Source: Marisimplicoccus framensis_A
Lineage (GTDB): Bacteria > Bacteroidota > Bacteroidia > Flavobacteriales > Flavobacteriaceae
Assembly: GCA_042088875.1 (NCBI GenBank)
Contig: JBELLF010000001.1
Coordinates: 4,377-68,376 of the forward strand
DNA length: 64,000 nt
Direction: 5' to 3'
Each line of letters starts with the position of its first letter. Position 1 is the first letter of the stretch. The notes below the pieces were generated by a model. It had not been told where the DNA came from. It did not search any database and saw only the letters and a list, made by a program, of their open reading frames with translations. The translations under genes were made by a program, and so were the position numbers. Shown here in pieces: positions 55,515 to 62,813 of this stretch.

Positions 55515-58016
55515 ATGAAAAATTTATTTAAAATATTTTTAATTTTATTTTCTACATCTTTATTTTCTCAGCAAACTGGAGGAAACTATCAGCAATTTCA
55601 AAACATGCGTTTTAATGTTTCAGGTTTAGTAGTTGATTCTGAAACTGATGAAATTCTTGAATATGCAACAATTACATTAAAGAATAGAAGAAATACTGAT
55701 ATTGTTTTTGGGGGCATAACTGGAGAAGATGGTAAATTCTCCATTGAGGTATCACCTGGTATGTATGATGTTAGTATTGAATATATATCATTTGAATCAT
55801 ATACTAATAACAATTTTTTAGTTAGAGAGAATACTGACTTAGGTACTATTTCTCTTAGTTTAGATGTTTCAGTTTTAGAGGAAGTTGAGGTTAGAGCTGA
55901 GAGGACTCAAGTTGAAGTAAGACTAGATAAGAAAATATACAATGTAGGGCAAGATATTACTGTTAAGGGAGGAAATGTATCTGATGTATTAGCAAATATA
56001 CCATCAATTGATGTTGACTTTGATGGTAATATATCATTGAGGGGAAATAATAATGTTAGGATTTTAATTAACGGGAAACCATCAGGTCTAGTTGGGCTAT
56101 CGGGACCACAAGGACTTAGATCAATTCCATCGGAATCTATTGAAAAAGTGGAGGTTGTTACATCTCCATCTGCTAGATATTCTGCTGAAGGTACTGCAGG
56201 TATTTTAAATATAATTTTAAAAAAGCAAGATTTACTTGGATTTAACGGTAATGTAAATGGAAGTATTGGATCTCCAAAGAATACTAGTGGTTCCGGAACA
56301 TTCAACCTTAGAAATAATAAAATAAATATCTTCAACACAACTACATATAAAGATTCTGACAATAATGGAAACTTTTTTTTTGACACAGAATACTTTAAAA
56401 ATAGCCTTAAAATCGAAAGCTCAGACAAAAGCAATAGAAATGAAAAAAACATTTTTCTAAATTTAGGCTTAGAATACTATTTTGATGATAAAACTTCATT
56501 AACATTAAGTGGATTTTACAGAAAAGGAGATGAACTTAGCTACTCAAGAAATATTGTTAATGACATAACTAATGGAATTATCTCAGCTACAAATGAAAGA
56601 GTTGCAAATGATGAAGAGCTCGAAGAGTCGTTTGAATATGCACTTGATTTTTATAAAGACTTTGATAAAGAGGGACATACTCTTAGCGCTAGAATATCAT
56701 ATGAAGAATCTGATGAAAATTCTGTTGATAATATTGAAGATTTTTCAACGCTTCCTTTTGTGTCTGAATCTGAATTTGAAAGAACATCTAATATAGATAT
56801 TCAAAATAGACTACTTGCCCAGGTTGATTACGTTTATCCAATTGATGAAAACACTGAAATAGAATTTGGATATAGGGGTAGATTCCTAGAGAGGGAAACT
56901 GATTATGACGTATCTTTCCTTAAAGGGACCTCATATATGTCAGATAGTGGGTTATCAAATGTATTTAACTACACAGAAAATATTAATTCTCTTTACGGTC
57001 AATTTGGTAAAAAGTTTAATAAATTTTCTACTTTACTAGGTTTAAGATTTGAAAATTCAAAGCAAGAAATTAATCAAAAAACTACTGGTCAGTTTGAAAT
57101 AAAGAAGTATTCAGACTTATTTCCAACTTTAAATTTAGCTTACGAAATTTCTGAACTTGAATCACTAACATTGGGTTACAGTAAAAGAATTAGAAGACCA
57201 AGAGGATGGGATATTAATCCTTTTCCAAGAAGAAACTCTATTACACAATACAGAAGAGGGAATCCATTCTTAGATCCTACATTTTCATCTGCTTATGAAA
57301 TTGACTATTTAAAAAGATTTAAAAAAATAACAATTAACACATCCCTGTTCTTCAGGCAATCAGATGGTAATGTTGAGAGAATTCAGCAAGAAACTGGTCA
57401 GCTTGTTGACTTGATAGTTGATTCAAGTAATGATAATCCTGTATTACAAGTTCCTGTACTAGAGTATTATCCAATTAACTTATCGACAAATAAAAGAATT
57501 GGATCTGAACTAAGTATTACCTATACTCCATCAAGGTCAATTAGACTTAACGGTAGTTTTACACTTAATTCTACAAAGATTAGAGGTAGTTATCAAAATC
57601 AAAACTTTGATTCAGATGACACAAATTGGAGTGCTAGATTTAATGGATTTATTAGGCTTCCAAAAGATTATAGTATTCAATTCTTTGGATTTTTAAGAGG
57701 TCCAAGTGAAACTGCTTTTTCTAAAAGAAAGTCATTTGGATTTACAACAGCAGCAATTCAAAAAAATATTCTTGATAGAAAAGGTAACATATCCCTTAGA
57801 TATTCTGATTTATTTAATACTGGAAGATGGAGATCTACTACAACAAGAGAAACTTTCAGGTCTGAATCTGAAGGGCAATGGAGAGAGCCTACACTAATAC
57901 TTACGTTTTCATATATTATTAGTGAAGATAAGAACAATATGAGAAAGAGAAGGACTCAAAGAGATCAACAGAACTATAGTGAAGGTGCTAATGATGGACC
58001 TATCTTTAACAACTAG
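55515..58016 (+). CDS. TonB-dependent-type outer-membrane beta-barrel receptor
   Basis: 833 residues. Signal peptide (IFLILFSTSLFSQQ), carboxypeptidase-like regulatory domain at about 33-115 (NVSGLVVDSETDEILEYATI), plug domain at about 125-235 (SDVLANIPSIDVDFDGNISL, EVVTSPSARYSAEGTAGILN), then a large barrel ending EPTLILTFSYI and a short charged tail. This is the outer-membrane beta-barrel family often found beside flavobacterial ECF systems; no SusD partner is present, so polysaccharide uptake is not indicated. Ligand unknown. Confidence 0.88.
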   Translation: MKNLFKIFLILFSTSLFSQQTGGNYQQFQNMRFNVSGLVVDSETDEILEYATITLKNRRNTDIVFGGITGEDGKFSIEVSPGMYDVSIEYISFESYTNNNFLVRENTDLGTISLSLDVSVLEEVEVRAERTQVEVRLDKKIYNVGQDITVKGGNVSDVLANIPSIDVDFDGNISLRGNNNVRILINGKPSGLVGLSGPQGLRSIPSESIEKVEVVTSPSARYSAEGTAGILNIILKKQDLLGFNGNVNGSIGSPKNTSGSGTFNLRNNKINIFNTTTYKDSDNNGNFFFDTEYFKNSLKIESSDKSNRNEKNIFLNLGLEYYFDDKTSLTLSGFYRKGDELSYSRNIVNDITNGIISATNERVANDEELEESFEYALDFYKDFDKEGHTLSARISYEESDENSVDNIEDFSTLPFVSESEFERTSNIDIQNRLLAQVDYVYPIDENTEIEFGYRGRFLERETDYDVSFLKGTSYMSDSGLSNVFNYTENINSLYGQFGKKFNKFSTLLGLRFENSKQEINQKTTGQFEIKKYSDLFPTLNLAYEISELESLTLGYSKRIRRPRGWDINPFPRRNSITQYRRGNPFLDPTFSSAYEIDYLKRFKKITINTSLFFRQSDGNVERIQQETGQLVDLIVDSSNDNPVLQVPVLEYYPINLSTNKRIGSELSITYTPSRSIRLNGSFTLNSTKIRGSYQNQNFDSDDTNWSARFNGFIRLPKDYSIQFFGFLRGPSETAFSKRKSFGFTTAAIQKNILDRKGNISLRYSDLFNTGRWRSTTTRETFRSESEGQWREPTLILTFSYIISEDKNNMRKRRTQRDQQNYSEGANDGPIFNN

Positions 58017-58171
58017 GATTTTAATTTCTTAGATATAAAATCTTTTATCTTTTGGAATACATATGATGAAGCCCAATATGGTGCTACAATCGCTAAAAAA
58101 ATCATGAGCCAAAAGCCCATTGTGAATATTGCTAAAAAAGCTAAAAAACCGAGGTATTGTTGAAACTCCAT
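58013..58171 (-). CDS. Small membrane protein, 52 residues
   Basis: Starts MEFQQYLGFLAFLAIFTMGF, a hydrophobic helix of about 25 residues, followed by APYWASSYVF and a basic amphipathic tail ending KKLKS. It fills most of the gap between the receptor and fumC and shares the stop palindrome CTAG with the receptor, the same packing as other convergent genes here. No homologue recognised; translation is inferred. Confidence 0.55.
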   Translation of the reverse strand: MEFQQYLGFLAFLAIFTMGFWLMIFLAIVAPYWASSYVFQKIKDFISKKLKS

Positions 58172-58174
58172 ATA

Positions 58175-58203
58175 TTTGTAAATGCTAAACAAAAGTAATT
58201 TTT
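58175..58203 (+). promoter_or_regulatory. Weak candidate promoter for fumC
   Basis: TTTG at 58175-58178, 17 bases, then TAATTTTT (58196-58203), one base off TAnnTTTG; 22 bases before the fumC ATG. Confidence 0.3.
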
Positions 58204-58225
58204 TTTAAGTAAATTACAAAGGATC

Positions 58226-59623
58226 ATGGACTACAGAATAGAAAAAGATACACTTGGAGAGGTAAAGGTTCCTAAAGACTCGCTTTGGGGTGCTCAAACC
58301 GAGAGATCAAAAAAAAACTTCAAAATTGGAAACCCATCCTCAATGCCCATTGAGATAATTCACGCTTATGCTATTTTAAAAAAATCAGCAGCAGCTACTA
58401 ACCATGAATTGGGAGTCTTGTCAAAAGAAAAGTCTGAACTTATCCAAACAGTATGTGATGAAATTATTTCAAATAAACATAATGAACAATTTCCTTTAGT
58501 TATTTGGCAAACTGGCTCTGGAACTCAAACTAATATGAATATAAATGAAGTAATTTCAAACAGAGCCCATATAATTGAAGGAAAAAAACTTGGAGAATCA
58601 GAAAAAACTCTATCACCTAATGATGATGTTAATCTTTCACAATCGTCAAATGACACTTTTCCTACAGCAATAAACATTGCTGCTATGAAGATAATTACAG
58701 ATAATACATTAGTTAATTTAAAAATATTAAGAGATAGTCTAAATAAAAAGTCAAAGGAGTTTAACAAAATTATCAAAATTGGAAGAACTCACCTTATGGA
58801 CGCTACTCCTATAACTCTTGGCCAAGAATTTTCAGGTTATGTAGCTCAAATTGATAATGGAATTAAATCTATTAAAAATGCAATGGATCACTTATCAGAG
58901 TTACCGATTGGAGGAACTGCTGTTGGGACTGGGCTAAACACTCCTAAAGGTTATTCAAAAAATGTTATTGAAAGTATTTCAAGAAACTCAGGCCTTAATT
59001 TTAAAGAATCCCCTAATAAATTTGAAGGTATTGCATCTAATGATTGTATTGTAGAGATGCACAGTGCAATAAAGACAGCCGCTACATCAATATATAAAAT
59101 ATCAAATGATATAAGGCTGATGGGATCTGGACCAAGATCTGGATTAGGTGAACTAATATTACCTGCTAATGAGCCGGGAAGTTCTATAATGCCAGGAAAA
59201 GTTAATCCAACACAATGTGAAGCAATCTCAATGGTTTGTGCTCAAATAATAGGTAATGACATGGCTGTAAGTTTTGCTGGGGCTAATGGTCACTTTGAGT
59301 TAAATGTTTTTAAGCCTTTATTCGCATACAATATTATAGAGTCATCAAAAATACTAGGAGACGCATGTTTGAGTTTCTCAAAAAACTGTATTGAAGGTCT
59401 AAAACCAAATAAAAAGAAAATAGAAAGATTTTTAAAAGATTCTCTAATGCTTGTAACTACTTTAAACTCAAAAATTGGATACTACAAAGCAGCAGAAATA
59501 GCTAATAAAGCTTATAAAGAAAACATTACGCTTAAAGAAGCATGTATTCAACTAAATTATTTATCAGAAAAAGAGTTTGATAAATATGTCAATCCTGAAA
59601 GAATGACAAACAATGAAGGTTGA
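58226..59623 (+). CDS. fumC: Fumarate hydratase class II
   Basis: TCA-cycle fumarase, 465 residues. TGSGTQTNMNINEVISNRA, SQSSNDTFPTA, KIGRTHLMDATPITLGQEFSGY and the superfamily signature GSSIMPGKVNP (318-328) are intact. Followed by an acetyltransferase overlapping by 11 bases. Confidence 0.96.
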   Translation: MDYRIEKDTLGEVKVPKDSLWGAQTERSKKNFKIGNPSSMPIEIIHAYAILKKSAAATNHELGVLSKEKSELIQTVCDEIISNKHNEQFPLVIWQTGSGTQTNMNINEVISNRAHIIEGKKLGESEKTLSPNDDVNLSQSSNDTFPTAINIAAMKIITDNTLVNLKILRDSLNKKSKEFNKIIKIGRTHLMDATPITLGQEFSGYVAQIDNGIKSIKNAMDHLSELPIGGTAVGTGLNTPKGYSKNVIESISRNSGLNFKESPNKFEGIASNDCIVEMHSAIKTAATSIYKISNDIRLMGSGPRSGLGELILPANEPGSSIMPGKVNPTQCEAISMVCAQIIGNDMAVSFAGANGHFELNVFKPLFAYNIIESSKILGDACLSFSKNCIEGLKPNKKKIERFLKDSLMLVTTLNSKIGYYKAAEIANKAYKENITLKEACIQLNYLSEKEFDKYVNPERMTNNEG

Positions 59624-60086
59624 AATAGTATCTTACTCAGATAGATATTCTAAATACTTCTATGATCTAAATCACGATTGGTTAAGTGAATTTTTTTATG
59701 TTGAGGAATACGATGAAAAGGTGCTTAAACATTGTAAAGCAGAAATAATTGACAAGGGAGGATATATTTTTTTTGCTCTTCATGAAGTTGAAGTTGTAGG
59801 AACTATGGCATTAATTCCCAGAGAAAAAAATGTATATGAATTAAATAAAATGGCTGTAAAAAAAGATTTAAGAGGAAATGGGATTGGTCATCAGTTAATT
59901 CAATTTATAATTGATTATTCTGTTAAAAATAACATTAAATCATTAATACTTTATTCAAACACTATCTTGAAGAATTCAATTCACCTCTATAATAAATTTG
60001 GGTTTAAAGAAATAGATAATCCAGATGCACCCTACAAAAGGAGTGATATAAAGATGGAATTAAAATTATCTAACCTTAGAAAATAA
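59613..60086 (+). CDS. GNAT-family N-acetyltransferase
   Basis: 157 residues. Acetyl-CoA block KMAVKKDLRGNGIGHQLIQF and LYNKFGFKEID. Similar to MarR-less GNAT enzymes of unknown substrate. Its 3' end overlaps the convergent CPBP gene by 21 bases, the longest convergent overlap here. Confidence 0.85.
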   Translation: MKVEIVSYSDRYSKYFYDLNHDWLSEFFYVEEYDEKVLKHCKAEIIDKGGYIFFALHEVEVVGTMALIPREKNVYELNKMAVKKDLRGNGIGHQLIQFIIDYSVKNNIKSLILYSNTILKNSIHLYNKFGFKEIDNPDAPYKRSDIKMELKLSNLRK

Positions 60087-60968
60087 TTTTTCTTTCCAGT
60101 TTGTCCATGAATACTTCCTTGCAAATAAAGCAAGAAGAATAGGAAAAACAATAAAGGGAGTAATCCAATCAGTAATACCAAGACTTGGCTCAGAGATATC
60201 AATTAGAATTGATTCTGTTTGAAATACAGTCCAATCTGCTGTTACAAGTAATGCAGCTATAAGATTATTAGCAGCATGAAAACCTAAAGCAAGCTCAAGA
60301 CCATCATCCATAAGTGTCATAATTCCAAGAACGAAACCAACTGTTATGTATAGAATTACAAATTCGAATCCAAGTGCTGTAATCTCAGGATTAGCTAGAT
60401 GTAAAGATCCAAAAACAGTAGATGTTAAGAAAAGTGCCATAAATCTGCTATTCAACCAATGACCAAAACCTTGCATTAAATAACCACGAAAAACAATCTC
60501 CTCAACACTAGTCTGAATAGGTATAAATAAAATTGCTATAACTGTTAAGATTAAAAATTCTTTAACTTTAAAATTGAAAACGAAGTTTTCAGGATTAAGA
60601 GAATACTCAAAAAAAATAAAGGCAGAAACAACTGTTCCCCAAAGCATAAAAGAATAAAAAACCCTTTCTAAATCAATTTTTTTTCTACTAGATAAAACTG
60701 ACATAATAGGTAAGTCGTGTAGTTTTTTTACAACTAACCATAGACCTGGTAAAACAAATGCAAAGCTAAGGAGTAAAAGAAATAACCTAAGATTTGATGG
60801 AATTGTTTTAAAAATATCCGTGGGATTAGCATCAGGACTAGGTAACTCTGAAGGTAAAAAAGGTATCATAGGTAGCTGTCCTATGGTAGAGAATAGTATC
60901 AGTATAAATGACCCTAATAAATAATACCAAAAGTTTTTTAGTTTATATGATTTATCCCAAAGAAACAC
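60066..60968 (-). CDS. CPBP-family intramembrane glutamic protease (Rce1/CAAX type)
   Basis: Polytopic membrane protein, 300 residues, with the full catalytic set: EEIVFR (156-161), FGSLH (186-190) and HAANN (231-235). Eukaryotic relatives process prenylated proteins; bacterial members have varied or unknown roles. Start is GTG at 60968, overlapping the TAG stop of the PAS-UbiA gene by one base (TAGTG), so its translation is probably coupled to that gene. Confidence 0.9.
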   Translation of the reverse strand: MFLWDKSYKLKNFWYYLLGSFILILFSTIGQLPMIPFLPSELPSPDANPTDIFKTIPSNLRLFLLLLSFAFVLPGLWLVVKKLHDLPIMSVLSSRKKIDLERVFYSFMLWGTVVSAFIFFEYSLNPENFVFNFKVKEFLILTVIAILFIPIQTSVEEIVFRGYLMQGFGHWLNSRFMALFLTSTVFGSLHLANPEITALGFEFVILYITVGFVLGIMTLMDDGLELALGFHAANNLIAALLVTADWTVFQTESILIDISEPSLGITDWITPFIVFPILLALFARKYSWTNWKEKLFSKVR

Positions 60969-62341
60969 TATTGGAAATTAGCTAAAATTATCATATAAAT
61001 AAAGGAGAATAACATATGAAAATAAATAGTATGAATGTTATACTTGATCAAAGATCTACTATTGTAGTGCTTAAATAATCCTGCTATTAAGTAATATGAA
61101 TAAATCATTGTTAAAGGTATTAACAAATACAAGAACAGTGATCCTTGAGTTTGATTAAGAATATTTTCTGCTATATAGTAAAGAGAGCCTACAGCTATGG
61201 CTAAGTTAAGTGCATAAATCCATCTTGATGATTTTTTACCCAAAAGAACAACTAAATGATTTTTACCAACTTTTTTATCTGAAGTATAGTCAGGGTATTG
61301 GTTTATGAAAAGAATATTAGTTGTCAATAGACCAATTGGAATTCCCAGTAAAATCAAACTGTAAAATTCATTTGAAAACAACTGAATTGTTTCATTAGCA
61401 ATAGCAAATCCAGTACCTAATGATAGCAATGGTCCAAACGAAAGAAAAATTGAAAGTTCTCCTAAACCATATCTAGAAGAAAGTCTTATTGGTTTAGCAG
61501 TATAAAAGTATCCGACAAGCACTCCAATTAAGGCGATTATTGCAGCATAATATGCATTAAAAGTGGATCCAGTATTTACGTAACTTGAATATAATATCCC
61601 AGCAGCAGTAAGTAGACCTAATATAAACATAATGTTAGCAAGACTTTTAGTACCCTTTAGAGTTATTAGACCAAGCTCTACTGCCCTACTACCTCCGGAT
61701 AGCTGAGCACCCTGAAGAATTGTTGAATCCATTCCAGCATTAAAGTATTCAGTATTAGCCTCATCTGTGCCATGTGTAACATCAAAGTAATCATTATATA
61801 AATTTGAAAATAAATGAAAGAATAATATTCCAAAAGTAGTCAGGGTTAGAGATAATGGGCTAAATAGATTATCTCCAATTCCTGCATAATAACATCCAAT
61901 AGCAAAAACTGGGAATAAAGAAGCAGAAGCAAAACCAACTCTAGTTATAGCTACACCTTTTATAATTTTTGTAACAAAACTAATAGGTATCTTAACTTCT
62001 TCATCTATGAATTCAGTAATACCACAATATCCTGTTTGTGGATTATTTTTTCCATTACCAAAATTTGGTGTTATTTTAATTTTTGCAGCAAACTTTGAGC
62101 CATCTTTTCTTATAAAATTGGTTTTGGTAATATGCTCACCAGTTTGATTAGCATCCTTTAACCAACCTAAAACATTTTGAAGAACTATTTCTCCAGGTGA
62201 AAAAATTGAAACTCTTTTAATTCCGACTATTTCATCAGAGGGATAACCAAACATCTTGACTGCACCATCGTTCATGTTTGTTATTAAGCCTTCCATGTCA
62301 CAAATAATAACACTTTTCATATAAATATTTTTATGTGCCAA
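60968..62341 (-). CDS. PAS domain fused to UbiA-family prenyltransferase
   Basis: 457 residues. Residues about 8-115 form a PAS/PAC sensor domain (CDMEGLITNMNDGAVKMFGY, FIRKDGSKFAAKIKITPNFG). From about 125 it is a multi-pass UbiA enzyme: first aspartate motif NDYFDVTHGTDEA (183-195), SGGSRAVELGLI, YTAKPIRLSSRYGLGE, and second motif NQYPDYTSDKKVGK (347-360). The enzyme half resembles MenA (menaquinone synthesis). The fused PAS domain is unusual. Alternatives: another aromatic prenyltransferase. Coupled to the CPBP gene. Confidence 0.85.
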   Translation of the reverse strand: MAHKNIYMKSVIICDMEGLITNMNDGAVKMFGYPSDEIVGIKRVSIFSPGEIVLQNVLGWLKDANQTGEHITKTNFIRKDGSKFAAKIKITPNFGNGKNNPQTGYCGITEFIDEEVKIPISFVTKIIKGVAITRVGFASASLFPVFAIGCYYAGIGDNLFSPLSLTLTTFGILFFHLFSNLYNDYFDVTHGTDEANTEYFNAGMDSTILQGAQLSGGSRAVELGLITLKGTKSLANIMFILGLLTAAGILYSSYVNTGSTFNAYYAAIIALIGVLVGYFYTAKPIRLSSRYGLGELSIFLSFGPLLSLGTGFAIANETIQLFSNEFYSLILLGIPIGLLTTNILFINQYPDYTSDKKVGKNHLVVLLGKKSSRWIYALNLAIAVGSLYYIAENILNQTQGSLFLYLLIPLTMIYSYYLIAGLFKHYNSRSLIKYNIHTIYFHMLFSFIYMIILANFQ

Positions 62342-62384
62342 ATTTACATTTTGAGTAACTAATATGAAAATTTTTTTATAAAAT

Positions 62385-62810
62385 TTACTTATTAATTGTT
62401 AACGTGGTGAGTTTTGCAAAAGAAATATCTTTTCCTTCTTTGTTTTTAATTAATATTTTCCAAAGCTGCATTGTCCTACCCATATGAATAGGTTCAGCTT
62501 TTGCAATGACTGTTCCTTCACTTATACCCCTAACATGATTAATTGACAATTCAACGCCTCTTAACATCTGGTTCTCTTTTTTTGAAAAAATTGCAGCAGC
62601 TGAACTTCCAACTGTTTCGGCTAAGGCAGCAGTAGCTCCACCATGAAGAACACCAGCAGGTTGATGAAGCTTTGGGGTAACTTGCATTTCAGCAACTAAG
62701 AAGGTTTCACCAACATCTGTAAAATTTATATCTAAAGTAGAAACAAGAGTACCCTTACAACGATCGTTAGCTTCTTTAAGAATAAACTTTTTTAATTTAT
62801 TATTAATCAA
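62385..62810 (-). CDS. Hotdog-fold thioesterase (PaaI/MenI-like)
   Basis: 141 residues. The PaaI-type active site GVLHGGATAALAETVGSSAA has His56, two glycines and Glu65. Hydrolyses an acyl- or aroyl-CoA. Just upstream of a MenA-like gene, it could be the dihydroxynaphthoyl-CoA thioesterase of menaquinone synthesis, but the family is broad. Three bases after dnaK. Confidence 0.85.
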   Translation of the reverse strand: MINNKLKKFILKEANDRCKGTLVSTLDINFTDVGETFLVAEMQVTPKLHQPAGVLHGGATAALAETVGSSAAAIFSKKENQMLRGVELSINHVRGISEGTVIAKAEPIHMGRTMQLWKILIKNKEGKDISFAKLTTLTINK

Positions 62811-62813
62811 TAC

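Noticed and set aside
55907..56452. 181-codon open frame on the minus strand inside the receptor gene
   Set aside because: Lies wholly opposite well-conserved plug and barrel coding sequence; its translation is leucine/serine-rich without domain or motif, as expected for the antisense of such a gene.
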